A DNA stretch of 64,000 nt, taken from the NCBI RefSeq assembly GCF_013343235.1, contig NZ_CP040094.1:6691001-6755000 (forward strand), given 5' to 3'. Under the pieces are notes generated by a model that did not search any database, was not told where the DNA came from, and saw nothing but the letters and a program-made list of their open reading frames with translations. A program made the position numbers and the translations under genes. This document shows positions 36,079 to 45,216 of the stretch, in pieces (the first letter of the stretch is position 1; each line of letters begins with the position of its first letter). Source of the DNA: Nostoc sp. TCL240-02. Its GTDB lineage: Bacteria > Cyanobacteriota > Cyanobacteriia > Cyanobacteriales > Nostocaceae.

Positions 36079-36656
36079 ATATTCAGCAGGAACTCAACCG
36101 CCTAGAGGAAATAGTTCTCTCTAGTCTCAGGATTCCTCTGACGGGACGCACTCTCATAGATGAAGAAAAGCTGCTGGAACAACTTGATTACATCCGGCTT
36201 GCTTTACCATCACTTTTTCAAGAAGCAGCAGCCATCCTTAACCAAAAGGATGAAATTCTGCTAGAAGCGGAAGAGTATGGACAGCAGGTTGTTGAGGCCG
36301 CGCAAGCAAAAAGAGCGCAAATCTTAGCTGAAAGCGATATTATTCAACAGGCTGAACAGGAAGCTGAACAACTGCGGCGACAAGTGCAACAAGAGTGTGA
36401 GGGAATAATGCAAGAAACCCTCGCCGAGATTGAGCGCAAGCGGTATGCTTGTCAGCAAGAGCTAGAGCTTATGAGACAAACTGCGATCGCTCAGGCTCAA
36501 GATATTGAAGATGGTGCCGATCAATATGCTGATGGCATTTTGGGCAATATCGAACAGGATCTCAAAGATATGTTGCGAATTGTCACCAACGGACGACAAC
36601 AATTGCAAATTGATAACCTCACGCAGCGCAATTCACCTCCCGGTAAAAAAAGATAG
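35988..36656 (+). CDS. DivIVA-like coiled-coil protein
   Basis: The 222-residue acidic product has a disordered first 30 residues and then an almost continuous coiled coil ([58 protein letters not shown], and Gln/Glu-rich helices to residue 215). This is the pattern of cyanobacterial proteins annotated as DivIVA/ATP-synthase-b-like. A role in cell shape or membrane organisation is guessed by analogy. The start at 35988 lies inside coaD. If an internal start is used, for example further down, the overlap would shrink, but no better SD site is seen. Confidence 0.75.
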   Translation: MLQSQLSNVEPNLNGSNPPPEEYVGGEGSIDIQQELNRLEEIVLSSLRIPLTGRTLIDEEKLLEQLDYIRLALPSLFQEAAAILNQKDEILLEAEEYGQQVVEAAQAKRAQILAESDIIQQAEQEAEQLRRQVQQECEGIMQETLAEIERKRYACQQELELMRQTAIAQAQDIEDGADQYADGILGNIEQDLKDMLRIVTNGRQQLQIDNLTQRNSPPGKKR

Positions 36657-36689
36657 AGGCTCTAAGTAAGAGATGAATAAAAATTATAA

Positions 36690-36726
36690 GTTGGGTTTTG
36701 CTATTGCTTAACCCAACAATTTTTAC
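36690..36726 (+). terminator. Terminator-like hairpin after the DivIVA-like gene
   Basis: GTTGGGTT and AACCCAAC arms with a 12-base loop are followed by AATTTTT. Confidence 0.75.
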
Positions 36727-36804
36727 CAAGAGATATTTTTTTGGAGAACCTACCGAGTAATAGATTTAAAATTTTGGTTTGTAATTAAGCAGGATTTTTA
36801 ATAA

Positions 36805-37131
36805 ATGCTTACTCTGGCTCAAGTTAATTTTGGAATAAATCTAGCTGCTTTAATTGGAATTATTTATTTGCTTTTGGCAATTGTTTACTTTCTTTTAACA
36901 GTAGCTTGGCTAGCCCAACGTGGCACTAGGCTTACAAGTTGGGGTTTAGCCCTTTACATTATTCAAGTGATATTTACACCAATTATAATGTTAATGTGCG
37001 GGATGATTTTGTTTTTTCAAGGTTGGCGCTTAGATCCAATTCTTCAGATTGAGCAATTTTTACTGTTGCTATTAATTATTTATTTCACTATTAAAGATAT
37101 TCTAATTAATGCAGTTTACAGAAATAGATGA
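36805..37131 (+). CDS. Ycf66-family membrane protein
   Basis: The 108-residue product has three or four hydrophobic helices (about 10-38, 46-68, 84-102) and the family hallmark CGMILFFQGWRLDPILQIEQFLL (about 65-87). Ycf66 proteins occur in cyanobacteria and some plastids; their function is unknown. This copy is short, ends soon after the signature and lacks the Glu/Pro-rich tail of larger relatives. It stands alone. Confidence 0.8.
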   Translation: MLTLAQVNFGINLAALIGIIYLLLAIVYFLLTVAWLAQRGTRLTSWGLALYIIQVIFTPIIMLMCGMILFFQGWRLDPILQIEQFLLLLLIIYFTIKDILINAVYRNR

Positions 37132-37263
37132 TTTTCGCATTGGTAGAATGTTATTACTAATATAATAATCCTAAAATATTCTTGTTCAACCAGATCCCCT
37201 ACTTCTTTGATAAATCAGGGATCTAGGTGTTGCAAATTCATCAAAAACGCAATTAATATCTGA

Positions 37264-38610
37264 TTACAGAGTGTAAGTAAAATCTTTTACCAGCATACCG
37301 GGAACTAAACTACCTCCTAGTTGGCGACTATCATAAGTGCCTACTTCGGGAATGAATTCTTGAAAATCGGTCAAATCTACTAGGTTTTCTCCCCAGAAGC
37401 GATAAAGACTTTCATCAAAACGTAAGTTTTCAATGGGAGCAATAATTTCTCCGTTTTCTACCCAAAAACAAGCATAACGGGTCATACCTGTGATTCTACC
37501 AGTTTGGCGATCGCTCCAATTCAAGTAATGCAAATTTGATAGATACAATCCTGTATCCAATCTCGGAAGAATCTGCTCAAATACTAAATTTCCTGAACTG
37601 ATTTCTGGCGCACGGAGAGTCTCTGAACCATTAGCACCATTGGCAGTTTTTTGATATTCCTTAGCAGTGCGAGAATTAACCAGAGTGTTTACCAAAAGTC
37701 CTTTTTCTATTACAGGTAACTCCGGTGCTGCCATTTCTCCCAATTCATTAAATCGGGGTACTAATCCGCGCTGAAAGTTTTCTTTCAAACTAAATACTGG
37801 CGAAAGTTGTTTTTCTTGACGCGATAAAGCAGCTAAAGCACTATTTCCTTGTTGGATATCAGCTTCGCTGATAGCTCCCCAAGAAAGCATGACTAATAAA
37901 TCTGCAACCGCAGCAGGTGCAAAATAAGTTTTGTATTGTCCTCGTGGCAGTTCTTTACATGGACGAGCAAGCAATTCGAGTTGTTTTTTAGCTTCGCTAA
38001 TTTTGGCTATATAAGCAGATTTATTCCAATCACTTCCTGCAAATGTGCCCTTAACTGCTTGCCCAGAAGCGGAAAATAGAGAATAATCTAAGGTAAAAGA
38101 ATCAGTAGCAAACCAGTGTTTTTGACCACTGGAATCACCATAACCTTTAATTACTATCCCTCCAGCATATATGCCAGTAAAATCTAATTCATTAACTTGT
38201 TCTAATACACTTGATACTACCGCTTCTTCTGCCAATAAATTTCCAGAATGTACTTCACGACTGGTATTAGTTCCTGATGGTAAAACTAGATATGGATCGA
38301 TAGGTAATAGAATCAGTTCGTCACGTAATTCCTGCAAAGCGGAATATGCTAATTGCCAGTCTAGATCCCAATTTCCAGTAAAGGGAAACTGCCTAACACT
38401 ACTGCGTTGATCTGACATCAGAGTCAGTTCGATCCACCCATCAGCAACACAACCAGTTTGTCGCACTTTCGCATGGTTAAAACGAGTGAATTGACTTCTT
38501 TCACTACTGAGTTTGACAGTGAATTGTTCATTTTCTGCTTTTTTTATAAGCAGAGTTTCAATCAGTCGATTAAAGCTGACTTCTAACGCAGATAATTCCT
38601 CAATTTTCAT
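37264..38610 (-). CDS. TldD/PmbA-family protein (TldE/PmbA-like partner)
   Basis: The 448-residue product contains EQFTVKLSSERSQFTRFNHAKVRQTG near residue 30-55, the common N-terminal motif of the TldD/PmbA fold. Its C-terminus NGEIIAPIENLRFDESLYRF and LVPGMLVKDFTYTL also match the family. There is no HExxxH, as expected for the non-catalytic TldE/PmbA subunit. TldD-TldE heterodimers trim unfolded peptides in other bacteria, including RiPP leaders. It lies downstream of tldD on the same strand, separated by a 260-base STRR-rich gap. Confidence 0.85.
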   Translation of the reverse strand: MKIEELSALEVSFNRLIETLLIKKAENEQFTVKLSSERSQFTRFNHAKVRQTGCVADGWIELTLMSDQRSSVRQFPFTGNWDLDWQLAYSALQELRDELILLPIDPYLVLPSGTNTSREVHSGNLLAEEAVVSSVLEQVNELDFTGIYAGGIVIKGYGDSSGQKHWFATDSFTLDYSLFSASGQAVKGTFAGSDWNKSAYIAKISEAKKQLELLARPCKELPRGQYKTYFAPAAVADLLVMLSWGAISEADIQQGNSALAALSRQEKQLSPVFSLKENFQRGLVPRFNELGEMAAPELPVIEKGLLVNTLVNSRTAKEYQKTANGANGSETLRAPEISSGNLVFEQILPRLDTGLYLSNLHYLNWSDRQTGRITGMTRYACFWVENGEIIAPIENLRFDESLYRFWGENLVDLTDFQEFIPEVGTYDSRQLGGSLVPGMLVKDFTYTL

Positions 38611-38639
38611 GGATATTAAATATTAATAGGGAATAAGCT

Positions 38640-38870
38640 GGGGGAAAGTTAGGAGTTAAGAGTTAGGAGTTGAAGAGTTTTTGACCTCAAAACTGCTAAG
38701 TAGTTAGGCGTAAATAAATTAAAGCTTGTAGTAAGGACTTTAGTCTTAATAATCCTTGTTTTGAGCGATGAATCGCTCACTACTAACTAGGATTTTATTT
38801 TATGTTAATTCTGTCTACCTAAAGTACTACCTCTTCACTCCTAATTCCTAACTCCTAACTCTTAACTTTT
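38640..38870. repeat. STRR-rich spacer between tldD and tldE-like genes
   Basis: agttaggagttaagagttag at 38648-38676 and its inverse ctcctaattcctaactccta at 38836-38866 face each other. Between them is a degenerate copy of the tagtaaggactttagt repeat (38727-38748). Confidence 0.75.
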
Positions 38871-40310
38871 TCAACTTCCTCCACCAAAAACTTCGACGTT
38901 AGCAAATACACAAACAGGGGAACCATGTCCTACCCAAATAGCCTGATTTGGTTCTCCTTTACCACAATAAGGAGTACCATACATTTGCCAGTTTTCAGCA
39001 TTTCCTACTTGGATTAAGCTATGCCAAAATTCTGGTGTTGTGGCGCGATAGTTAGGATTGCGGAGGGTTTTAGTGAGTTTACCATTTTCAATTAATTTAG
39101 CGTACTCACAACCAAATTGGAATTTGTAACGGCGATCGTCAATTGACCAAGATCGGTTAGATTCCATGTAAACGCCGTGTTCTATGCCGCTAATAATGTC
39201 TTCAAAGCTAGCGTTTAGAGGCTCTAAATTCAAGTTACCCATGCGATCAATCGCTGGTCGATTCCATGAAGAAGCACGGGCACAGGCTACTCCTGATACA
39301 CCTGCTCTGGCTTGACTCTCTAGACTACCCAAACCCCGTTGAAGTACTCCTTCTTTGACCAAATATTCCCGCGTTGCTACAGCACCAGTATCATCAAAGC
39401 CATAGCTAGCAAATTCACCAGCCACGGTGGGATCAAAGGTAATATTCATCAGTGGCGAACCATATACTAGGTTGCCAAAATCACTTTTATTAACGAAGCT
39501 GCCCCCAGCATAGTTACGCTCATCTCCCAAAATTCGGTCAATTTCTAGGGGATGCCCGACACTTTCATGGATTTGCAGCATCATTTGATCTGGGGCTAAA
39601 ACTAAATTGGTACGGGTGGTTGGGCATTCTTCCGCTGTCAAGAGTTCTACTGCCTGTTCGCCAATTTGCCGCACGCGATGCCATAAGTTTTCTTGTTTTA
39701 ATAGTTCGAGTCCGCCTTGGTAACAGTTTGCTTGGGAGCCGTTGTTGCTGCGCTGCTGTACAATTGACCCATCTTGGGCGGTGGCTCCGTAATGAGTAGC
39801 TATAGACAGAATTTTTTGATAAACTTCTGAGCCATTACTACTAACAAACCAAGACTCTCTCTCAATGGTGCTAGCACCGGCTATGGTTTGCACAATCTTG
39901 TCGTCAACTTTCAGCGTTTGGCAAATACGAACCAGTAAATCGTTGATTTCTCCCGGACTCAAAGCATCAAATGGTTCAAGGAATGGAGATTTATATTCAC
40001 CAACAACTTTCGGGCGCTCACTTTCCCCAAAGGGATGTATCCACCATTCACTGGCTGCTAGTGCCTGTTTATAGGCTGTTTGGGCAGCAGCTTGTAGGGA
40101 AGACGGTTCCAGAGAGTTAGTGGCTGCATAACCCAGACAGCCGTTAACCAAAACTTCTAGCATGGCTCCAATAGTGAAGGATTTGCCATTTGCCTGGGGT
40201 AAGCCGTCACGGACTGAACGGCTTGTAGAAGTCTCCTTTACGGCTCTGATACCGATCCAATCAGCAGGAATGTCGAAACTAGCGATCGCTTTTTTTAGTT
40301 CAGACCACAT
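38871..40310 (-). CDS. tldD: Metalloprotease TldD
   Basis: The 479-residue product carries MLQIHESVGHPLEIDR near residue 240, the HExxxH zinc motif of TldD, and the downstream Cys/Gly-rich CARASSWNRPAIDRMGNLNLEP and VYMESNRSWSIDDRRYKFQFGCE. With TldE it forms a peptidase with a metal site inside the barrel. Family members mature microcins and antitoxin fragments; here the substrate is unknown. The tldE-like gene follows on the same strand. The first half holds the family strand and helix pattern and looks complete. Confidence 0.9.
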   Translation of the reverse strand: MWSELKKAIASFDIPADWIGIRAVKETSTSRSVRDGLPQANGKSFTIGAMLEVLVNGCLGYAATNSLEPSSLQAAAQTAYKQALAASEWWIHPFGESERPKVVGEYKSPFLEPFDALSPGEINDLLVRICQTLKVDDKIVQTIAGASTIERESWFVSSNGSEVYQKILSIATHYGATAQDGSIVQQRSNNGSQANCYQGGLELLKQENLWHRVRQIGEQAVELLTAEECPTTRTNLVLAPDQMMLQIHESVGHPLEIDRILGDERNYAGGSFVNKSDFGNLVYGSPLMNITFDPTVAGEFASYGFDDTGAVATREYLVKEGVLQRGLGSLESQARAGVSGVACARASSWNRPAIDRMGNLNLEPLNASFEDIISGIEHGVYMESNRSWSIDDRRYKFQFGCEYAKLIENGKLTKTLRNPNYRATTPEFWHSLIQVGNAENWQMYGTPYCGKGEPNQAIWVGHGSPVCVFANVEVFGGGS

Positions 40311-40315
40311 AATTT

Positions 40316-40388
40316 AAGGGATTGGGGAATGGGGATTGGGGATTCGGGATTGGGGATTGGGATTGGAAAACCTTCCCTAGTCCCCAGT
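40316..40388. repeat. STRR tract GGGGATT / CCCCAGTCC
   Basis: At least six ggggattgggg-like units are followed by the inverse ccctagtccccagtccttct. The tract separates cysS from tldD. Confidence 0.85.
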
Positions 40389-40392
40389 CCTT

Positions 40393-41922
40393 CTAATTCC
40401 GATGCCAACGTGTACCATCACGGCTATCAATTAGCGTAATACCTTCTGCTTGGAGTTCGTCACGAATGCGATCGCTTTCGGCAAAATTTTTGGCAATACG
40501 CGCTTCTTGCCTTTGCTGAATTTTCGCTTCAATTTCCGCATCGCTTAAAGCATCATTCACAAGCGTTTCCACTTCTGGGTTGGTTTCTAAACCTAACACT
40601 CCAGCCAATGTCACAAGTGTTTGCCATTCCTGAAGTAATTCATCTGCTGGTAGCTTTGTTTTCCCTTCATGTATCAGGATATTTCCTTCACCAATTAGTT
40701 CCTTAGCCACGAAAAATAGCCATGCTAATCCACCGGGGAAATTAAAGTCTTTGTTGAGAGCTTCGCAAAAACCTTCAGCGCTGGTGTGGAGATTGGAATT
40801 CATTTTCGTATCCAATGGCCAACCAAGTTGTTTTGCGTGTCCCCTAAAGAGTTGACCGTTGGGACGAAGTACGGGGTTACTTACTGCATCCAATGACCAA
40901 CCCAGTTCTTTGCCATACTTATAGCCGAAGAGTAAACCTTCTTTAAGGGTGTGCCAACCGTTGGTTGCTGCGGCGATCGCTTCGTCGGTAAAATCTATGG
41001 GTGTACGATATTGAGCAGTCAGTACGAATAATCGCACTGCCATCGGGTCAACTCCTCGATCTAGCAATTCTCGAATAGTGACAAAGTTGCCCAAAGATTT
41101 GGACATTTTTTCACCATCTACCTTCACCATGCCGTTATGTAACCAGTAAAGCGACAGGGGTTTTCCTGTCACAGCCTCAGATTGGGCAATTTCGTTTTCG
41201 TGATGGGGAAAAATTAAGTCAGCACCACCAGCATGAATATCTATGGTATCACCCAAGCGATCGCGCACCATTGCCGAGCATTCTATATGCCACCCCGGAC
41301 GACCTGCGCCCCAAGCTGACTCCCAAGCTGGCTCTCCTGGTTTTGCTGCTTTCCACAAAGCAAAATCGAAGGGGTCTTTCTTTTTCTGGTATTCTAGATC
41401 ATCTACGTTGACGCGCTCGCTTTTCCCAGCTTGCATATCTTCTAACCTGCGTCCCGAAAGCTTGCCATACTCAGCAAACTGCCGGACTGCATAATACACA
41501 TCGCCGTCAGCAGGGTAAGCAAAACCTTTATTTTCCAACTCATGAATTAACCGTTGAATGCCATTCATTGTGTGGGTGGCGCGGGGATATTCATCGGCTT
41601 CCTTGATTCCTAACCGCGCCATATCCTCAAAATATGCTTTGATAAAGCGATCGGCCACAGCTTCCATTGAAGAATTTTCAACACGGGCTCGATTGAGAAT
41701 CTTGTCATCAATATCAGTAAAATTTTGGATATATCGGACTTCATAACCGATAAACTGGAGGTATCGGCGGATTACATCCCAAACAATGCAAGCTCTAGCA
41801 TGACCCAAATGGCAGTAGTCGTACACCGTCACGCCGCAGTAATACATCTTAACCTTGCCTGGTTCGACTGTTTCAAACGGTTCTTGACGACGGGTGAGGG
41901 TATTGTAGAGTGTTAGGGTCAT
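40393..41922 (-). CDS. cysS: Cysteinyl-tRNA synthetase
   Basis: Starting at ATG 41922 gives 509 residues; the longer frame from 41991 is unlikely. Class I marks are CGVTVYDYCHLGHARA (HIGH as HLGH; Cys24-like zinc ligand), GRPGWHIECSAM, the DIHAGGADLIFPHHENEIAQSEA region and KMSKSLGNF (KMSKS). Zinc ligands Cys, His and Glu are in place. E. coli CysRS has 461 residues; the excess lies mainly around residues 345-385. There the text has two similar stretches (LGWSLDA and LGWPLDT) that look duplicated or inserted at the DNA level (40792-40912). Confidence 0.95.
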   Translation of the reverse strand: MTLTLYNTLTRRQEPFETVEPGKVKMYYCGVTVYDYCHLGHARACIVWDVIRRYLQFIGYEVRYIQNFTDIDDKILNRARVENSSMEAVADRFIKAYFEDMARLGIKEADEYPRATHTMNGIQRLIHELENKGFAYPADGDVYYAVRQFAEYGKLSGRRLEDMQAGKSERVNVDDLEYQKKKDPFDFALWKAAKPGEPAWESAWGAGRPGWHIECSAMVRDRLGDTIDIHAGGADLIFPHHENEIAQSEAVTGKPLSLYWLHNGMVKVDGEKMSKSLGNFVTIRELLDRGVDPMAVRLFVLTAQYRTPIDFTDEAIAAATNGWHTLKEGLLFGYKYGKELGWSLDAVSNPVLRPNGQLFRGHAKQLGWPLDTKMNSNLHTSAEGFCEALNKDFNFPGGLAWLFFVAKELIGEGNILIHEGKTKLPADELLQEWQTLVTLAGVLGLETNPEVETLVNDALSDAEIEAKIQQRQEARIAKNFAESDRIRDELQAEGITLIDSRDGTRWHRN

Positions 41923-42059
41923 AACAGAGTAATGCTGAAATAAGAAGATACGTAATAATAGGGTAAAGCAGCTGGGATGGCAGTCCAGCATCCCTATGCT
42001 AGTGTTTTATGGACTATCTGCGCTACATTACTATTTTTTGATTATTTGATAACAGCGCT

Positions 42060-43166
42060 ATGCAATCAGCAGTTACACCCGAATCTTCCGCAATGGATAC
42101 GCCCAAACAAGGAATGCCAGTAACAATTATTACGGGTTTCCTCGGTAGTGGCAAGACGACTTTACTTAATCATATCCTCAACAACCAACAGGGTTTGAAA
42201 ACCGCCGTTCTCGTGAATGAATTTGGCGAAATTGGCATCGACAACGAGCTAATTGTTTCCACTGGTGAGAACATGGTGGAACTAAATAATGGTTGTATTT
42301 GCTGCACTATTAATAATGATTTAGTAGATGCAGTTTACAAAGTTTTAGAACGCCAAGAAAATCTAGATTATTTAGTAGTAGAAACAACTGGATTAGCAGA
42401 TCCGCTACCAGTAGCTTTAACATTTCTCGGCACAGAATTGCGGGATTTAACCCGCTTAGATTCGATTATTACCGTGGTAGACGCGGCGAATTACAGCCTA
42501 GATTTATTTAACTCTGAAGCTGCATACAGCCAGATTGCTTATGGCGATGTCATTGTGCTGAACAAGGCTGATTTGGTTGATGAAGCCACTTTGAATCAGT
42601 TAGAAGGAAAAATTAACGAAGTTAAGGAAGGAGCAAGAATTATTCGCGCCACGCGATCGCAAGTGCCACTTCCTTTAATTTTGAGTGTTGGTCTGTTTGA
42701 GTCGGATAAATATTTTGACACAGTGGTGGATGAACACGATCATCACGATCATGAACATCACAATCATCATGACGATCATGACCACTCAACATGCGGTCAC
42801 GATCATCACGACCATGACCACGATCATCATCATTCTGACCATTTAGAAAATGATGGTTTTACTTCCATCTCTTTCCAAAGTGACAAGCCTTTTTCTATTA
42901 GGAAGTTTCAGTATTTCTTAGATAACCAACTACCCTCAAACATCTTCCGAGCAAAGGGGATTATGTGGTTTGATGAAAGTCCGAAGCGTCATATTTTCCA
43001 CCTTTGTGGCAAACGCTTTACCTTGGATGATGATGAATGGCAAGGTCAATTGAAAAACCAACTAGTGCTGATCGGTCAAAATTTGGATCGTGAGGCTTTA
43101 ATTACTCAACTAGAAAACTGTATTTGTCTACCTTCAACCTCTCGCGGTAAAGGGTTTGGGAAATAA
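42060..43166 (+). CDS. CobW/G3E-family GTPase metallochaperone
   Basis: The 368-residue product has a P-loop (TGFLGSGKTTLL, about 24-35), the metal-site motif NNGCICCTI (CxCC, about 78-86), LVVETTGLADP (G3-like) and LNKADLV (NKxD, G4). A His/Asp-rich loop of about 36 residues (near 225-260, with repeated HDHHDH-like units and one Cys) follows. The C-terminal CobW domain contains SISFQSDKPFS and KGIMWFDESPKRHIFH. Such G3E GTPases deliver metals, usually zinc or cobalt. The His-rich loop fits zinc or nickel storage. It is divergent from cysS; no clear Zur box was found. Confidence 0.92.
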   Translation: MQSAVTPESSAMDTPKQGMPVTIITGFLGSGKTTLLNHILNNQQGLKTAVLVNEFGEIGIDNELIVSTGENMVELNNGCICCTINNDLVDAVYKVLERQENLDYLVVETTGLADPLPVALTFLGTELRDLTRLDSIITVVDAANYSLDLFNSEAAYSQIAYGDVIVLNKADLVDEATLNQLEGKINEVKEGARIIRATRSQVPLPLILSVGLFESDKYFDTVVDEHDHHDHEHHNHHDDHDHSTCGHDHHDHDHDHHHSDHLENDGFTSISFQSDKPFSIRKFQYFLDNQLPSNIFRAKGIMWFDESPKRHIFHLCGKRFTLDDDEWQGQLKNQLVLIGQNLDREALITQLENCICLPSTSRGKGFGK

Positions 43167-43190
43167 AAGTTAGGAGTTAAAAGTTTACTA

Positions 43191-43220
43191 CTCGTTCCCA
43201 GGTTCCACCTGGGAATGAAT
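43191..43220. repeat. Interspersed hairpin CTCGTTCCCAGGTTCCACCTGGGAATG
   Basis: CCCAGGT/ACCTGGG arms form a hairpin after the CobW-type gene; text of this kind is a common Nostoc interspersed repeat. A terminator role is possible but no T run follows. Confidence 0.6.
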
Positions 43221-43259
43221 TCCCAATGATTCCGCCATATATTTTGATGGTTTGCTTTC

Positions 43260-44102
43260 TCACTCCCCTACATTACCAGCTTCTTCACCCGCCAACTGCT
43301 GTATCTGCTCCACGGATAAATTCGTAACTTTCGCCACGATTTCCACAGACATTCCCTCTTTGAGCAAATTCACCGCCACACGCCGCACCCCTTTGGCAAG
43401 ACCTTCGGCAAGACCTTCGGCAAGACCTTCGGCAAGACCTTTGGCACGACCTTCAGCAAGACCTTCGGCTAAACCTTCAGCAAGGATAGCTTGATAAGTG
43501 ACTGACTCTTGCATAAGTTCCCTCCGCAACAATTGTTGAATTATCTCCTTCTCTAATACTAGCCCAGCTAGAATGAACGCTGAGGCTGCAACATTGTTCT
43601 GGATACGTTGATTGGTAATTTCGGAAATTTCTTGAGCAACTTGTTGTAACGTAGCAGTGCGGTTATTTGTTTGACTTAACACCGCAAATGGTAATAATCC
43701 TGGATGCTCCAAAAATAAACTTGTTGGTTGCTCCCAAAGACGAATTACCTCGAACCGATGAGAAGTTTCTTCCAAAGTGAATGTGGTTTGCTGCACAAGT
43801 TCTGAGTTTGTCTGTTGTAGATAAATCACTACCTGACGCATTCGCTTATTTTTAAAGCGGCGATGTACTCGTAACCGATAGTCAATCATCCGAAAGGGTA
43901 TATCAGCTTTGGGTTGGGTTTGGAACTCCAAATGCAGCACAACTTCATCGGATTGGAGCAATATCAGCGCATCGGCGCGGATTGGTTCTAGAGAAAGCTC
44001 AGAAGGCGTTAATTGTGTGAGGGTGATAGATTCTCCTAACAGCCAAGTAGCAAAGTCACTAGAGAAGGTTTCAGCGAGGAACTTACAGACGTTATCGAAC
44101 AT
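43260..44102 (-). CDS. Rpn-family nuclease with GLAE minisatellite
   Basis: The 280-residue product starts MFDNVCKFLAETFSSDFATWLLG and has the nuclease core IRADALILLQ (Asp) and VVLHLEFQTQPKADIPFRMIDYRL with an E-x-Q motif. It is a relative of the PD-(D/E)XK transposase-like family. Residues about 206-238 are nine 4-residue units of the type GLAE/GRAK/GLAK, encoded by 12-base repeats. A helical tail follows (VEIVAKVTNLSVEQIQQLAGEE). Copy number of the 12-mers may vary between strains without breaking the frame. It is distinct in detail from the Rpn gene at 14124. Confidence 0.85.
   Translation of the reverse strand: MFDNVCKFLAETFSSDFATWLLGESITLTQLTPSELSLEPIRADALILLQSDEVVLHLEFQTQPKADIPFRMIDYRLRVHRRFKNKRMRQVVIYLQQTNSELVQQTTFTLEETSHRFEVIRLWEQPTSLFLEHPGLLPFAVLSQTNNRTATLQQVAQEISEITNQRIQNNVAASAFILAGLVLEKEIIQQLLRRELMQESVTYQAILAEGLAEGLAEGRAKGLAEGLAEGLAEGLAKGVRRVAVNLLKEGMSVEIVAKVTNLSVEQIQQLAGEEAGNVGE
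43391..43486. repeat. 12-bp tandem repeat (minisatellite) CTTCGGCAAGAC inside the Rpn gene
   Basis: Near-perfect units cttcggcaagac occur about eight times with few changes (cttcagcaagac, tttggcacgac). Confidence 0.93.
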
Positions 44103-44164
44103 TAAGAAATTTTATCAGGTGGTAGGCACTCATTATTTCTAGATTTAGTTTGCGGTTTAAGAAT

Positions 44165-44193
44165 GCTTAGGCGTAGACCATCGTAGATATCGC
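44165..44193 (+). repeat. Interspersed repeat, GTAGGCGTAGCCC family (diverged copy)
   Basis: The text gcttaggcgtagaccatcgt then agatatcgct lies in the spacer before dtd. Confidence 0.6.
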
Positions 44194-44229
44194 TCTAAAA
44201 TTTAAAGGTTGATGAAAGTTTAAATTAAA

Positions 44230-44682
44230 ATGCGCGTTCTTATCCAGCGAGTTAAATCATCTCAAGTTACAGTTAACGGTGAAATTGTCGGCAAAATTGG
44301 CCGGGGGCTAAATTTACTCGTGGGTATTGCTAATACTGATACCGATACTGAAATTGACTGGATGGTACGTAAATCTTTGGAATTGCGCCTGTTTTCTGAC
44401 GAGGAAGAAGACGAGCGTTGGCAAAAATCTGTGCAAGAAATTGGTGGGGATTTATTAGTAGTCAGTCAGTTTACCCTTTATGGTGATTGTCGCAAAGGCC
44501 GCCGTCCTTCTTTTGACCGTTCAGCCCCTCCCCAATCAGCAGCAGATTTGTATAATCGTTTTGTTACCAAATTAAGAGCGAGTGGTTTGCTAGTAGAAAC
44601 CGGTCAATTTGGTGCAATGATGCAAGTTTCAATTGAAAATGATGGCCCTGTGACTTTAATACTAGACAAAGAGGCAATTTAA
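44230..44682 (+). CDS. dtd: D-aminoacyl-tRNA deacylase
   Basis: The 150-residue protein starts [24 protein letters not shown]. It contains [27 protein letters not shown], which includes the SQFTLY catalytic motif, and [20 protein letters not shown] at the end, with the NxGPVT cross-subunit motif in the N-D-G-P-V-T form. Dtd frees D-amino acids (and Gly) from tRNA to keep translation homochiral. Length is standard. Confidence 0.96.
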   Translation: MRVLIQRVKSSQVTVNGEIVGKIGRGLNLLVGIANTDTDTEIDWMVRKSLELRLFSDEEEDERWQKSVQEIGGDLLVVSQFTLYGDCRKGRRPSFDRSAPPQSAADLYNRFVTKLRASGLLVETGQFGAMMQVSIENDGPVTLILDKEAI

Positions 44683-44786
44683 GTATACATACACCAAAAA
44701 AGAATAACAGAAGCCTATAGACAGTGGAGTTCTAATTGATGAGAGAATATTAAATTAACCATCACAAAAGTTTAAATTCATTCATC

Positions 44787-45128
44787 ATGGCGAAAATCCA
44801 GTTTTCTAAAGGTCTTGACGAAGTAGTAATTCCAGAAGTGCGGCTGACGCGATCGCGCACTGGTGACAGTGGTACAGCCACGTTTATTTTTACGAATCCG
44901 AAAATTTTAGATCAAGGTAGCACCGAAGACATCACCGGAATGTACTTGAGTGACGAAGAAGGCGAAATAATTACCCGTGAAGTGAAGGCTAAATTTATCA
45001 ACGGGAAACCAGAAGCATTAGAAGCACTTTACGTAATGAAATCTGCCCAAGAATGGGATCGCTTTATGCGCTTCATGGAACGGTATGCGGAAGAAAACGA
45101 TCTTGGACTCAGCAAAAATGAGGCATAG
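44787..45128 (+). CDS. psb28: Photosystem II assembly protein Psb28
   Basis: The 113-residue protein opens [20 protein letters not shown], the family start, and includes [51 protein letters not shown] and [20 protein letters not shown]. Psb28 binds PSII assembly intermediates on the cytoplasmic face near CP47/cytochrome b559 and is not part of mature PSII. Adjacent genes dtd and moaB are unrelated in function. Confidence 0.96.
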   Translation: MAKIQFSKGLDEVVIPEVRLTRSRTGDSGTATFIFTNPKILDQGSTEDITGMYLSDEEGEIITREVKAKFINGKPEALEALYVMKSAQEWDRFMRFMERYAEENDLGLSKNEA

Positions 45129-45203
45129 GGGATAGGGCATTGGGCATTGGGCATAGGTAATTATTGTCATGCCCATGCGCCATTTGCCATGCCCAATTAT
45201 CCA
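45128..45203. repeat. Inverted STRR pair GGGCATTGGGCAT / ATGCCCATG
   Basis: The forward units gggcattgggcattgggcat are followed about 25 bases later by atgcccatgcgccatttgcc and more, so the tract can fold on itself. It forms the leader before moaB. Confidence 0.85.
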
Positions 45204-45216
45204 CGAGCAAAAGTTC

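Noticed and set aside
41990..42059. Zur box upstream of the CobW-type gene
   Set aside because: Only a TGATAA half site (tttgataaca) is visible; the other half is missing.
43252..43494. 80-codon plus-strand frame rich in ARPSARPSA
   Set aside because: Antisense reading of the 12-base minisatellite in the Rpn gene.
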